Shown here piece after piece: positions 51,852 through 61,781 of a stretch of DNA of 64,000 nucleotides (positions are counted from its first letter, which is position 1; each line of letters opens with the position of its first letter). The position numbers and the translations under genes were made by a program. This DNA comes from Streptomyces hayashii (GTDB taxonomy: Bacteria > Actinomycetota > Actinomycetes > Streptomycetales > Streptomycetaceae), in the NCBI RefSeq assembly GCF_024539815.1, contig NZ_JAHHIU010000085.1, positions 1 through 64,000 on the forward strand, written 5' to 3'. The notes beneath the pieces are model-generated. The model worked only from the letters and a program-made list of their open reading frames with translations, was not told where the DNA came from and ran no database searches.

Positions 51852-54800
51852 ATGCTCGAACCAACCGAATCCGCGGATTCCATGACGGACTCCGAAGCGA
51901 ACACCCCCAGCGACACCCTGCCGCCGCGTCGTCGGCGCCGTGCCGCTTCCCGGCCGGCGGGTCCGCCGTCCGCCGCCGCCGAGGCCTCGGCCGAGATCAC
52001 CACGCCGGCCATACCGGCCGTGGAGTCCGTCGAGGAACTGGCGGAGGATGACGTCCGGGACGAGACCGTCCAGGACGAGAACGTCGGGGCGGACGCCAAG
52101 GCGGACGAGCCCGAGGAGACCGCCGAGGCCGCCGCGCCTCGTGGCCGCCGCAGGGCCACCCGCCGTGCCTCCGCGCCCGCCGGCGCCCCGGCCGCCGCCG
52201 AGGCGGCCGAGACCGTCGTGCCGGTGGCAGCCGCCGAGGCGAGCGCCCCGGCCGTCGAGGAGGCCGCCGCCGAGGAAGCACCGGCCGAGGACGCAGCTCC
52301 GCGCCGCTCCCGCCGTCGGGCCACGCGCCGTGTGACCACGGCCACGGAGGCTCCGGCCGCCGAGGCCGTGGAGCCCGCCGTGGCGGAGTCCGCGCCCGAG
52401 CCCGTCGCCCCGACGGCCGAGGAGGCGCCGGCCGAGGCCGCTCCGCGTGCGCGGCGCCGCGCCACCCGGCGGGTGACCGCGCCCGTCGCCACGCCGGAGG
52501 CCGAGGCGCCGGTCGAAGCCGTCGAGGCCGAGGCGCCCGCGGTGACCGAGGAGGCGGCCGAGCCGGCTGCTCCGCGCTCCCGTCGGCGTGCCACCCGTCG
52601 CGTCTCCGCGCCCGCCGCCGAGACCCCCGAGGCCTCCGCACCCCAGACGCCCCAGGTTGACGAGACCCCCGCGGAGCCGGTCGCTCCGGCCGCCGTCGAG
52701 GAGCCGAAGGCTCCCGAGGCTCCCGAGACTCCCGAGGCCGCTGACGGCGACGAGGACGCCGGTCCGCGCCGCGGCCGCCGGCGAGTGGTCCGCCGGGCCG
52801 CCGGAGGCTTCTCCGCGCCCGAGCCCGTGAAGGGCGAGGACGACGCGCCGCGTCGTCCGGCGCGCCCCGCGGTCGCCGTGTTCCAGGCGCCCGTGTTCGC
52901 CGAGCCGCAGTTCCAGACGCCGCAGCGGGCCGCGGCCGAGGCCGCCGCCGAGGCCGAGACCGCCGTGGCGGAGGAGCCCGAGCCCGAAGAGGTGCAGAGC
53001 GCCCCGGAGCTTTCCGAGGAGCCCGCCGGCTCGCGTCGCCGTCGTCGCCGCAGGGCCGCCGGCGCCGGCGAGGAGGCCGAGTCCGGCCGCACCGCCGCGC
53101 CCGCCGCCCACGCTGCCGAGACCGCGGCGCCCGCCGCCGCGGACGAGGCGGAGAGCGAGCCGGACGAGGCCGACGAGGCCGCCGAGGACGTCGTCGACAG
53201 CGATGACGACAGCGAGGAGACCGGTTCGCGTCGCCGTCGCCGTCGCGGCGGCCGTCGTCGCCGTCGTGGCGACGCAGCCGACGGCGAGGGGGAGTCCGGC
53301 GACGCCGACTCCGACGAGCCGGCCTCCGAGCAGGTCGCTCAGGACGCCGAGGACGGCGCCGAGCAGGAGGACGAGGACGCGGACGACGAGGACGCGGGCG
53401 GTTCCACCGCCGGCAGCCGTCGCCGCCGCCGCCGTCGTCGTCGGGCCGGGGACGCCTCCCACGAGGCCGAGCCCGTCGACGGGGACCCGGAGCGCACGGT
53501 CGTCAAGGTCCGCGAGCCGCGCAAGCCCTCCGAGCCCTCCGACGAGGTGCAGTCCATCAAGGGCTCCACGCGTCTGGAGGCCAAGAAGCAGCGCCGCCGG
53601 GAAGGCCGTGAGCAGGGCCGCCGCCGCGTGCCGATCATCACCGAGGCCGAGTTCCTGGCCCGGCGCGAGGCCGTCGAGCGGGTGATGGTCGTACGCCAGA
53701 GCGGCGAGCGCACCCAGATCGGCGTCCTGGAAGACAACGTGCTCGTCGAGCACTACGTCAACAAGGAGCAGGCCACCTCGTACGTCGGCAACGTGTACCT
53801 GGGCAAGGTGCAGAACGTGCTGCCGTCGATGGAGGCCGCCTTCATCGACATCGGCAAGGGGCGCAACGCCGTCCTGTACGCGGGCGAGGTCAACTTCGAG
53901 GCGCTCGGCATGGCCAACGGGCCGCGCCGCATCGAGGCCGCCCTGAAGTCGGGCCAGCCGGTCCTCGTGCAGGTGACGAAGGACCCGATCGGCCACAAGG
54001 GCGCCCGTCTGACCAGCCAGGTCTCCCTTCCGGGCCGCTACCTCGTGTACGTCCCCGAGGGCTCGATGACCGGCATCAGCCGCAAGCTGCCCGACACCGA
54101 GCGGGCCCGGCTGAAGACGATCCTCAAGAAGATCGTCCCCGAGGACGCGGGCGTCATCGTGCGCACCGCCGCCGAGGGGGCGAGCGAGGACGAGCTGCGC
54201 CGTGACGTCGAGCGTCTGCAGGCGCAGTGGGAGGAGATCCAGAAGAAGGCCAAGAGCGGCAATGCTCCGACGCTGCTGTACGGCGAGCCGGACATGACCG
54301 TCCGGGTCGTGCGCGACATCTTCAACGAGGACTTCTCCAAGGTCATCGTCAGCGGCGACGAGGCCTGGTCGACCATCCACGGCTACGTCTCGCACGTGGC
54401 CCCCGACCTCGCCGAGCGGCTGTCGAAGTGGACGTCCGAGGTCGACGTCTTCGCCACCTACCGGATCGACGAGCAGCTCGCCAAGGCGCTGGACCGCAAG
54501 GTCTGGCTGCCCAGCGGCGGCTCGCTGGTGATCGACCGGACCGAGGCCATGGTCGTGGTCGACGTCAACACCGGCAAGTTCACCGGTCAGGGCGGCAACC
54601 TCGAAGAGACGGTCACCAGGAACAACCTGGAGGCGGCCGAGGAGATCGTGCGTCAGCTGCGGCTGCGCGACCTCGGCGGCATCATCGTGATCGACTTCAT
54701 CGACATGGTGCTGGAGTCCAACCGGGACCTGGTGCTGCGGCGGCTGCTGGAGTGCCTGGGCCGCGACCGCACCAAGCACCAGGTCGCCGAGGTCACCTCG

Positions 54801-56027
54801 CTGGGCCTGGTGCAGATGACCCGCAAGCGGGTCGGCCAGGGTCTGCTGGAGTCCTTCTCCGAGACCTGTGTGCACTGCAACGGGCGCGGTGTCATCGTCC
54901 ACATGGAGCAGCCGACGTCCGTGGGCGGCGGCGGCAAGCGCAAGAAGCGCGGTCGCGGCGGCGAGGGTCAGGGTCACGACCACGACCACGACCACGAGTA
55001 CGAGACCGCGACGGCCGAGGTCGTCGAGCCGGACGCGGGCGCCGAGCCGGAGACGGAGAGCGAGGCCGAGGTCGCCGCGGAGGTGGCCGAGCCGGTCGCG
55101 CTGGCCGCCCCCGAGTTCGCCGTGGACGAGGAGCTGTACAGCAGCGTCGCCGAGGCGGAGGCAGCCGCCACGCGTGGCCGGGGCCGACGCCGGTCGAGCC
55201 GCAGGGCGTCCGCTCCGGCGGGCGCGCCCAGGGGTGGGTCGCGCCGTGCGGGCGGTTCCGAGGCGTTCGTCTCGGAGCTGTCGGCCGGGTCCGCCGCGGA
55301 GGAGGCCGTCGAGGCGCCCACCGCGCAGAACGTGACCGTCGAGGCGGAGACCGAGCGTCCGGTGCAGCCGGCCGGGACGGTCACCGCGCACACGGAGCCG
55401 GTCGCCGTCGAGGACCCGGTCGTCGAGGCGCCCGCCGAGGCGCCGGTCGCCGAGGAGGCCCCCAAGGGCCGTACGCGCCGCCGCGCCACCCGCAAGGTGT
55501 CCGCGCCGGCCGGGTCGCCCGCGGGGGCGGAGGCCGCCGTGGTGACGGTCGCCGAGACCCCGGTCGTCCGTACGCCGGTCGCCGAGGCCGCTCCGGTGGA
55601 GCAGCCCGAGGCCGAGCAGGCCGCCGAGCCCGTCGCCGAGAGCGCGGCCCCGGCCCGCCCGCGGCGCCGCGCCGTGCGCAAGGCCACCGCGCCGACCGCG
55701 TCCGAGGAGACGGCCGTCGTGGTCGTCCCGTCGGTCGCGGCGGACGCCACGGCCGAGCCCGCGTCCGAGGCGACGTCCGAGGGGGCCGCCGCGCCCGCCG
55801 AGGACGCGCAGGACGTCCCGGCGAAGAAGACGGCCGCTCGCAAGACCGCGAAGAAGGCCACGGCCAAGAAGACCGCCGCCAAGAAGACCGCGGCGGCCAA
55901 GACGACGGCGGCGAAGAAGACCGCCGCCAAGAAGGCGACGGCCAAGAAGGCGGTCAAGTCGGTGTCGAAGAAGACCGCGGCGGCGCAGCAGAGTGTGCCG
56001 TCCGTCACGGCCTCGACGGAGGACTGA
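51852..56027 (+). CDS. rne: Ribonuclease E/G family protein, very long
   Basis: The 1391-residue endoribonuclease processes and degrades RNA. The catalytic core starts near residue 612 (VMVVRQSGERTQIGVLEDN), contains an S1 domain (QATSYVGNVYLGKVQNVLP), the metal-site segments VVDVNTGKFTG and IVIDFIDM, and the zinc-link CVHC (Cys1006, 1009). The first 610 residues are disordered and acidic, with at least five blocks of (R)RRATRRV-type motifs separated by Ala/Glu/Pro. After residue 1030 three more such blocks precede a histone H1-like KKTAAKKTAAKK tail. ATG 51852 follows GGGAGAAA. In Streptomyces the disordered arms bind PNPase and other partners. Confidence 0.96.
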   Translation: MLEPTESADSMTDSEANTPSDTLPPRRRRRAASRPAGPPSAAAEASAEITTPAIPAVESVEELAEDDVRDETVQDENVGADAKADEPEETAEAAAPRGRRRATRRASAPAGAPAAAEAAETVVPVAAAEASAPAVEEAAAEEAPAEDAAPRRSRRRATRRVTTATEAPAAEAVEPAVAESAPEPVAPTAEEAPAEAAPRARRRATRRVTAPVATPEAEAPVEAVEAEAPAVTEEAAEPAAPRSRRRATRRVSAPAAETPEASAPQTPQVDETPAEPVAPAAVEEPKAPEAPETPEAADGDEDAGPRRGRRRVVRRAAGGFSAPEPVKGEDDAPRRPARPAVAVFQAPVFAEPQFQTPQRAAAEAAAEAETAVAEEPEPEEVQSAPELSEEPAGSRRRRRRRAAGAGEEAESGRTAAPAAHAAETAAPAAADEAESEPDEADEAAEDVVDSDDDSEETGSRRRRRRGGRRRRRGDAADGEGESGDADSDEPASEQVAQDAEDGAEQEDEDADDEDAGGSTAGSRRRRRRRRRAGDASHEAEPVDGDPERTVVKVREPRKPSEPSDEVQSIKGSTRLEAKKQRRREGREQGRRRVPIITEAEFLARREAVERVMVVRQSGERTQIGVLEDNVLVEHYVNKEQATSYVGNVYLGKVQNVLPSMEAAFIDIGKGRNAVLYAGEVNFEALGMANGPRRIEAALKSGQPVLVQVTKDPIGHKGARLTSQVSLPGRYLVYVPEGSMTGISRKLPDTERARLKTILKKIVPEDAGVIVRTAAEGASEDELRRDVERLQAQWEEIQKKAKSGNAPTLLYGEPDMTVRVVRDIFNEDFSKVIVSGDEAWSTIHGYVSHVAPDLAERLSKWTSEVDVFATYRIDEQLAKALDRKVWLPSGGSLVIDRTEAMVVVDVNTGKFTGQGGNLEETVTRNNLEAAEEIVRQLRLRDLGGIIVIDFIDMVLESNRDLVLRRLLECLGRDRTKHQVAEVTSLGLVQMTRKRVGQGLLESFSETCVHCNGRGVIVHMEQPTSVGGGGKRKKRGRGGEGQGHDHDHDHEYETATAEVVEPDAGAEPETESEAEVAAEVAEPVALAAPEFAVDEELYSSVAEAEAAATRGRGRRRSSRRASAPAGAPRGGSRRAGGSEAFVSELSAGSAAEEAVEAPTAQNVTVEAETERPVQPAGTVTAHTEPVAVEDPVVEAPAEAPVAEEAPKGRTRRRATRKVSAPAGSPAGAEAAVVTVAETPVVRTPVAEAAPVEQPEAEQAAEPVAESAAPARPRRRAVRKATAPTASEETAVVVVPSVAADATAEPASEATSEGAAAPAEDAQDVPAKKTAARKTAKKATAKKTAAKKTAAAKTTAAKKTAAKKATAKKAVKSVSKKTAAAQQSVPSVTASTED

Positions 56028-56482
56028 CCCCGCCCGGCGCGGGTACGCATGGTGCGGGCGTCCGGACATCCGGACGCCCGCACCGGTGTTTCACCCGCCT
56101 CCCGCGCTCGCGTGGCCGTGCGTTCACCAGGGAGTTACTCTGTGTCTCGCTTGTGATGGAGCGCACCCGCGACATGGGTTTCGGGGTGATGACCCTGGGC
56201 AAAATCGCCGTCTCCAGACTGGTAACGTGCACTCTGGTCCCGGTGGCCAAAGACATGCACACCGTGACCACAGCCGAAGAGCACATCCGGTCTTCCAGCC
56301 GGAGACGGCTGACTTCCCGCAAGGAACCCTCACGGGGCGGGGTCCTGTGTACAAGCCGTCCGCCCGCCCACAGGCGTCGGCGGACAACCAGGGATGCGGC
56401 CGTGCTGTGCATCGACACGGTCCCTTCCCGACCATGCATGACGTGGTGCGCCTTCGAGGTCGCCGTAGAGGAGGGGATGTCG
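56028..56482. other. Intergenic region between rne and glycan genes
   Basis: This 455-base region holds the rne terminator (56051-56084) and presumably the promoter of the glycan cluster; TACTCT at 56136-56141 is a candidate -10. The aminotransferase frame stays open back to ATG 56156, but that extension lacks homology-like features and is not taken as coding. No rplU or other gene lies here. Confidence 0.5.
56051..56084 (+). terminator. Perfect 16-bp hairpin after rne
   Basis: GGTGCGGGCGTCCGGA pairs exactly with its complement around CA, 23 bases past the rne stop. Confidence 0.85.
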
Positions 56483-57598
56483 ATGACCGACGCCCATGAG
56501 TTCATACCGGCCGCCAAACCAGTGATCGGCGAGGAGGAGATCGAAGCCGCCGTGCGTGTCCTGCGCAGCGGCATGGTCGTCCAGGGTCCCGAGGTGGCCG
56601 CCTTCGAGGAGGAGTTCTCGGAGCTGGTCGAGGGACGCCACTGCGTCGCGGTCAACTCCGGCACCTCAGCGCTGCACCTGTCGCTCCTCGCCCTCGGCCT
56701 CGGCCCGGGCGACGAGGTCATCGTGCCGTCGTTCTCCTTCGCCGCCTCCGCCAACGCGGTGCGGCTGGTCGGCGCGGACGTCGTGTTCGCCGACGTCGAC
56801 CCGGAGACGTTCTGTCTGGACCCGGCCGCGGTCGAGGCCGCCCTGTCGCCGCGCACGGCCGCGATCATGCCGGTGCACCTGTACGGTCACCCGGCGGCCA
56901 TGGACAAGATCATGGCGATCGGCCGGCAGCACGGTCTCGCCGTCGTCGAGGACGCCTGCCAGGCCCACGCGGCCGCGCTGAACGGCACTCCGGTCGGAGC
57001 CTTCGGCGCCGTCGGCACCTTCAGCTTCTACCCGACGAAGAACATGCACAGCCTTGAGGGCGGCATGATCTCCACCGGGGACGCGGAGACCGCGCGGACG
57101 CTGCGCCTGCTGCGCAACCAGGGCATGGAGAAGCGCTACGCCAACGAGATCGTCGGCGCCAACGTGCGCATGACGGACGTCTCGGCTGCCATCGGCCGCG
57201 TGCAGCGCCGCAAGCTGGACGGCTGGACCGAGCAGCGCATCGCCAACGCGGCCTACCTCAGCGAGCACATCACGGCGCCCAACGTGATCACGCCGAAGAT
57301 CGCCGAGGGCGCCCGGCACATCTACCACCAGTACACGGTGCGCATCCAGGGCGACCGCGACGCCGCCATGGCCAGGCTGACCGAGGCCGGCATCGGCAAC
57401 GCGGTGTACTACCCGACCCCCATCCACCGGCTGAAGCCGTACTGGGAGCCGGACCAGAAGGCGGGCCGCCAGTGGGACCTGCCCGAGACGGACCGCGCGG
57501 CCGCCGAGGTCGTGTCCCTGCCCGTGCACCCGGCCCTGTCCACGCAGGACCTTGAGCGCATCGTCACCGCCGTCAATGCTCTGGGGGAGCAGCTGTGA
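56483..57598 (+). CDS. DegT/DnrJ/EryC1-type sugar aminotransferase
   Basis: This PLP enzyme transfers an amino group to a keto-sugar nucleotide. The 371-residue protein has the PLP lysine Lys186 (SFYPTKNMHSLEGG), Asp157 (VEDACQAH) and the substrate-side GTSALHLSLLAL (60-71), resembling WbpE/WlbC-type aminotransferases. ATG 56483 has GAGGAGG 7 bases upstream; ATG 56477 is only 1 base from it. The stop overlaps the next start as GTGA. With the following dehydrogenase it would form a 3-keto then 3-amino sugar pair. Confidence 0.93.
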   Translation: MTDAHEFIPAAKPVIGEEEIEAAVRVLRSGMVVQGPEVAAFEEEFSELVEGRHCVAVNSGTSALHLSLLALGLGPGDEVIVPSFSFAASANAVRLVGADVVFADVDPETFCLDPAAVEAALSPRTAAIMPVHLYGHPAAMDKIMAIGRQHGLAVVEDACQAHAAALNGTPVGAFGAVGTFSFYPTKNMHSLEGGMISTGDAETARTLRLLRNQGMEKRYANEIVGANVRMTDVSAAIGRVQRRKLDGWTEQRIANAAYLSEHITAPNVITPKIAEGARHIYHQYTVRIQGDRDAAMARLTEAGIGNAVYYPTPIHRLKPYWEPDQKAGRQWDLPETDRAAAEVVSLPVHPALSTQDLERIVTAVNALGEQL

Positions 57599-58620
57599 GT
57601 ACCGGGAAGTCGCTGCGAGCGGGACTCGTCGGCCTCGGTTCCATGGGGCGTCACCACGCCCGTGTCCTGTCGGGTCTGGACGCCGTCGACCTCGTCGGCG
57701 TCGTCGACCCGATGGGGGACAAGTTCGGCGCCGCCCAGGGCGCGCCGATCCTGAACACCGTCGAGGAGCTGATCGCCCTCGGTGTGGACTACGCGGTGGT
57801 GGCCTGCCCGACGCATCTGCACGAAGAGGTCGGTCTGGCGCTCGCCGACGCCGGCGTCTGCGCGCTGATCGAGAAGCCGGTCGCGGAGTCCGTGGAGGGC
57901 GCCCGCCGTCTCGTCGAGGCGTTCGAGTCGAAGGGCCTGGTGGCCGGCGTCGGTCACATCGAGCGGTGCAACCCGGCGCTGTTGTCGCTGCGGGCCCGTC
58001 TGGAGGCCGGCGAGCTCGGTGACGTCTACCAGGTCGTCACCCGCCGCCAGGGTCCCTTCCCGCACCGCATCGCGGACGTCGGCGTCGTCAAGGACCTCGC
58101 CACGCACGACATCGACCTCACCGGCTGGGTCACCGGACGCCAGTACGTGTCGATCGCGGCGCACACCGTCTCCAAGAGCGGTCGTGAGCACGAGGACATG
58201 GTCTCCGCGGTGGGCCGCCTCGACGACGGCACCATGGTCAACCACCTGGTGAACTGGCTGAGCCCGCTCAAGGAGCGGTTCACCTCGGTCACCGGTGAGC
58301 GCGGCTGCTTCATCGCAGACACCCTCACCGCCGACCTGACGTTCCACTCCAACGCGGCCGTGACCACCGAGTGGGAAGCCCTGCGGGCCTTCCGCGGCGT
58401 CTCGGAGGGCGACATGATCCGGTACGCCATCCCGAAGCGCGAGCCGCTGCAGGTCGAGCACGAGCTCTTCCGGGACGCGGTGCTCGGCAAGCCCGTCGAC
58501 ATCTGCTCCCTGCGCCAGGGCATGCGGACCGTCGAGGTGGCGGCGGCGCTTCTGGAGTCGGCCGCCCACAACACCAGCGTTACGCTTCCGGTGGAGGACC
58601 TGGCCGTCCATGGCAGCTGA
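57595..58620 (+). CDS. Gfo/Idh/MocA family sugar-nucleotide dehydrogenase
   Basis: The 341-residue oxidoreductase has a Rossmann GLVGLGSMG (10-18), the EKP motif (93-95, ALIEKPVAES) and the active-site region ATHDIDLTGW. In the WlbA/WbpB branch this family oxidises C3 of UDP-GlcNAc uronic acid, making the substrate for the DegT aminotransferase encoded just upstream. The GTG overlaps the aminotransferase stop (GTGA), a sign of coupled translation and joint function. Other sugar substrates are possible for this broad family. Confidence 0.9.
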   Translation: MSTGKSLRAGLVGLGSMGRHHARVLSGLDAVDLVGVVDPMGDKFGAAQGAPILNTVEELIALGVDYAVVACPTHLHEEVGLALADAGVCALIEKPVAESVEGARRLVEAFESKGLVAGVGHIERCNPALLSLRARLEAGELGDVYQVVTRRQGPFPHRIADVGVVKDLATHDIDLTGWVTGRQYVSIAAHTVSKSGREHEDMVSAVGRLDDGTMVNHLVNWLSPLKERFTSVTGERGCFIADTLTADLTFHSNAAVTTEWEALRAFRGVSEGDMIRYAIPKREPLQVEHELFRDAVLGKPVDICSLRQGMRTVEVAAALLESAAHNTSVTLPVEDLAVHGS

Positions 58621-58728
58621 GCATCACACATCGGGGGAACGGTGCGTGCTCGGCGGGACTCTTATGTTCTGTGAGACTTTCCCCGCAGGACCCAGCCGGC
58701 ACGGCCGGCGGAGACCAGGAGCCCTAGC

Positions 58729-60435
58729 ATGAGTGCTGCGCCTGACGTCAGCGTCGTCGTCGCGGTATACAACACGATGCCGTACCTGACGGAGTGCCTG
58801 AACTCCCTGGTCAAGCAGACCATCGGGCGCGAGCGGCTGGAGATCGTCGCCGTCGACGACGGTTCCACCGACGACAGCGGCCGCGAACTCGACCGGTTCG
58901 CGGCCCTGTACCCGGACACCGTCAAGGTGATCCACCAGGCGAACTCCGGCGGCCCGGCGGCGCCCAGCAACCGGGCGCTGGAGGTGGCCACCGGCCGGTA
59001 CGTGTACTTCATCGGCTCCGACGACTACCTCGGCGAGCAGGCGTTGGAGCGCATGGTGAAGTACGCCGACAAGCACGACTCGGACGTGGTCGTCGGCAAG
59101 ATGGTCGGCACCAACGGCCGTTACGTCCACCAGGCGCTGTTCCAGCACGGCGACCGGGACGTCAGCCTGGACGAGCCGGGGGTGCCGTTCACCCTGGCCA
59201 ACACCAAGCTGTTCCGCCGCGAGCTGGTGGAGAAGTACAAGCTGCGTTTCCCCGAGCACATGGCCGTGGGCAGCGACCAGCCGTTCACCATCGAGGCCCT
59301 CGTGCGGGCCCGCAAGATCTCGGTGGTGGCGAACTACACCTGCTACTACGCGGTCAAGCGCGGCGACGCCAGCAACATCACCTACCGGGCCGACCATCTC
59401 TCCCGGCTCGAATGCACCGCCGAGATGATGACCTTCGCGGCCGGCCTCATCGAGGCGGGTCCGCAGCGCGACGCCCTGCTGCGCCGGCACTTCACCTGGG
59501 AGCTGGCCAAGCTCGTCCAGGACGACTTCCCGGCGCTGGACCGCGAGGTGCGGGTGAAGATCTGCGCGGGCATAGCCCGGCTCGCGGACGCGTACTTCAC
59601 CGACGGCATCCGCGACGTCATGGACGTCAAGCGCCGGGTGCGCATCGCTCTTGCCCAGGCCGGGGCGATCGACGAGCTGTGCGAGGCGATCGTCTCGGAG
59701 CCGGAGAACGGCGTCACGTTCGTCGTCGAGGGCGAGCGCACCTTCGCGCGCTACCCCGGCTTCCGGGACCCGCGCATCGGACTGCCCGACCGTGTGTTCG
59801 AGGTGCTGGCCGGGGACTCGGTCGCCGCCCAGCTCGCCTCGGGCACCAAGCTGCTGGCCTCCGACTGGGAGCAGCAGGGCGACGGCCTCACCTACTCGGC
59901 GTCCGTGCGGGTGCCCGTCGTCGGCGTGGCCGACGGCATGACCCTGCGGCTCACCCAGGGCGCCATGCCCAAGTCGGCCGACAAGCCGGGCGCCCGGAAG
60001 CTGAAGCCGAACCACAGGACGGCGGCGCCCGTCGGCGAGCAGGTCGTCAAGCCCGCCGAGGACGGCGCCGCGACCGTGCTGCACGCCCGGATACCGCTGG
60101 AGTACGTCACCGCCAAGCGCGGTGTGCGGGTGTACCTGGACGTGGCGGACGCCACGTACGAGGTCCCCGTGCGGGGCGTGGGCCTGCCCATGCCGCTGGC
60201 CCGCCGGTGGGGCCGGGAGGGGGACCCCTACCGGGCGTCGGCCATCGTCAACGACAAGGGGCGTGTCGTGATCGACACGGCTCGGATGTACCCGCCGAAG
60301 AGCGCTCAGGTTCTCCGGGCGCTGGCAGCTCCCGGCCGGAAGCTGAAGTCCCTGGCCGTCCGCTCCAGGGCGGCCGGCGTCAGAAAGTTGAAGTCCGCCG
60401 GTTTCAAGAAGCCGACCGGTTCCAAAAGGAAGTAG
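58729..60435 (+). CDS. GT2 glycosyltransferase, wall-polymer type
   Basis: The 568-residue enzyme has a GT-A domain with VSVVVAVYNTMPYL, VDDGSTDDS (42-50) and the metal site GSDDYL (96-101), as in glycosyltransferases that decorate or build wall teichoic acids. The second half (about 330-510) is beta-rich, reminiscent of the accessory domains of TarS-type enzymes, and the C-terminus is very basic (KKPTGSKRK), probably for membrane or polymer contact. ATG 58729 start. It lies inside the sugar-nucleotide genes and most likely uses their product. Confidence 0.88.
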   Translation: MSAAPDVSVVVAVYNTMPYLTECLNSLVKQTIGRERLEIVAVDDGSTDDSGRELDRFAALYPDTVKVIHQANSGGPAAPSNRALEVATGRYVYFIGSDDYLGEQALERMVKYADKHDSDVVVGKMVGTNGRYVHQALFQHGDRDVSLDEPGVPFTLANTKLFRRELVEKYKLRFPEHMAVGSDQPFTIEALVRARKISVVANYTCYYAVKRGDASNITYRADHLSRLECTAEMMTFAAGLIEAGPQRDALLRRHFTWELAKLVQDDFPALDREVRVKICAGIARLADAYFTDGIRDVMDVKRRVRIALAQAGAIDELCEAIVSEPENGVTFVVEGERTFARYPGFRDPRIGLPDRVFEVLAGDSVAAQLASGTKLLASDWEQQGDGLTYSASVRVPVVGVADGMTLRLTQGAMPKSADKPGARKLKPNHRTAAPVGEQVVKPAEDGAATVLHARIPLEYVTAKRGVRVYLDVADATYEVPVRGVGLPMPLARRWGREGDPYRASAIVNDKGRVVIDTARMYPPKSAQVLRALAAPGRKLKSLAVRSRAAGVRKLKSAGFKKPTGSKRK

Positions 60436-60444
60436 CGACCCTCC

Positions 60445-61728
60445 ATGAACATCTGTGTAGTAGCACTCGGCAAGATCGGCCTGCCGCTGGCCGTGCAGTT
60501 CGCCTCCAAGGGCCACCGGGTCATCGGCGCGGACGTCAACGAGAAGGTCGTCGAGCTGGTCAACGCCGGCGTCGAGCCTTTCCCCGGCGAGCACGACCTG
60601 GACGTCAAGCTGAAGCAGGCCGTCGACGCCGGGCTGCTGAGCGCGACGACCGACACCGCGTCCGCGGTCGCCGAGTCCGAGGCCGTCGTCGTGGTCGTCC
60701 CGCTGTTCGTGGACGCCGAGGGCACCCCGGACTTCGGCTGGATGGACTCCGCGACGAAGGCGATCGCCCAGGGCCTCAAGCCCGGCACGCTGGTCTCGTA
60801 CGAGACGACCCTCCCGGTCGGCACCACCCGCACCCGCTGGGCGCCGATGCTGGCCGAGGGCTCCGGCCTGACCGCGGGCGACGACTTCCACCTCGTCTTC
60901 TCCCCGGAGCGCGTCCTGACCGGCCGCGTCTTCTCCGACCTGCGCCGCTACCCCAAGCTGGTGGGCGGCATCGACGAGGCGTCGAGCGCCCGTGGCGTGG
61001 AGTTCTACGAGCAGGTCCTCGACTTCGACGAGCGCGCCGACCTGCCCCGGCCGAACGGCGTCTGGGACCTGGGCACCGCGGAGGCCTCCGAGCTGGCCAA
61101 GCTCGCCGAGACCACCTACCGGGACGTCAACATCGGCCTGGCGAACCAGTTCGCGCGCTTCGCCGACCAGAACGACATCGACGTCAAGAAGGTCATCGAG
61201 GCCTGCAACTCGCAGCCCTACAGCCACATCCACCAGCCGGGCATCGCCGTCGGCGGCCACTGCATCCCGATCTACCCGCGGATGTACCTGTGGAACGACC
61301 CGGCCGCGACCGTCGTGCGCTCCGCGCGTGAGGCCAACGCCGCGATGCCCGAGTACGCCGTCGACCTGCTGGCCGCCGCGTACGGCGACCTGACCGGCGT
61401 GAACGTGCTCGTCCTGGGCGCCGCCTACCGCGGCGGCGTGAAGGAGACGGCCTTCTCGGGCGTCTTCCCGACCGTCGAGGCCCTCAAGGCGCGCGGCGCG
61501 GTGCCGTTCGTCTCGGACCCGATGTACACCGACGCGGAGCTCCTCGCGCACGGCCTCACCCCGCACGCGGGCGAGAAGGTCACCGCGGCGATCCTGCAGG
61601 CCGACCACGCCGAGTACCGCACCCTGACCCCGGCCGACCTGCCGGACGTCACGGTCCTGGTCGACGGTCGCCGCACGACGGACCCGGAGGCCTGGAAGGG
61701 CGTCCGCCGCGTCGTCATCGGCGGCTGA
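60445..61728 (+). CDS. UDP-sugar 6-dehydrogenase (WecC/WbpA type)
   Basis: The 427-residue NAD-dependent enzyme oxidises C6 of a UDP-N-acetylhexosamine to the uronic acid. It has VVALGKIGLPLAVQFA (5-20), a conserved Lys219 in ASELAKLAETT and the catalytic Cys273 in GGHCIPIYPR. Both UDP-ManNAc (WecC) and UDP-GlcNAc (WbpA/WlbA) dehydrogenases share these features. The presence of a 3-dehydrogenase and a 3-aminotransferase nearby favours UDP-GlcNAc as substrate. It follows the glycosyltransferase gene by 9 bases. Confidence 0.92.
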   Translation: MNICVVALGKIGLPLAVQFASKGHRVIGADVNEKVVELVNAGVEPFPGEHDLDVKLKQAVDAGLLSATTDTASAVAESEAVVVVVPLFVDAEGTPDFGWMDSATKAIAQGLKPGTLVSYETTLPVGTTRTRWAPMLAEGSGLTAGDDFHLVFSPERVLTGRVFSDLRRYPKLVGGIDEASSARGVEFYEQVLDFDERADLPRPNGVWDLGTAEASELAKLAETTYRDVNIGLANQFARFADQNDIDVKKVIEACNSQPYSHIHQPGIAVGGHCIPIYPRMYLWNDPAATVVRSAREANAAMPEYAVDLLAAAYGDLTGVNVLVLGAAYRGGVKETAFSGVFPTVEALKARGAVPFVSDPMYTDAELLAHGLTPHAGEKVTAAILQADHAEYRTLTPADLPDVTVLVDGRRTTDPEAWKGVRRVVIGG

Positions 61729-61755
61729 GGCGCTCGTCCGCGAACCGTTCCGCGG

Positions 61756-61781
61756 CCCCGCCCCCCGGTACCGGGGCGGGG
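61756..61781 (+). terminator. Hairpin terminator after the 6-dehydrogenase gene
   Basis: CCCCGCCCC pairs with GGGGCGGGG over CCGGTACC, 28 bases past the stop. Confidence 0.75.

Noticed and set aside
51522-56069. 1515-codon open frame antisense to rne
   Set aside because: Its Gly/Leu/Arg/Asp-rich composition is the mirror of the biased codons of rne; no domain or signal is recognisable.
56156-56482. 109-residue N-terminal extension of the DegT aminotransferase
   Set aside because: The extension is Arg/Thr/Ser-rich with no family counterpart, while GAGGAGG sits right before the normal start.
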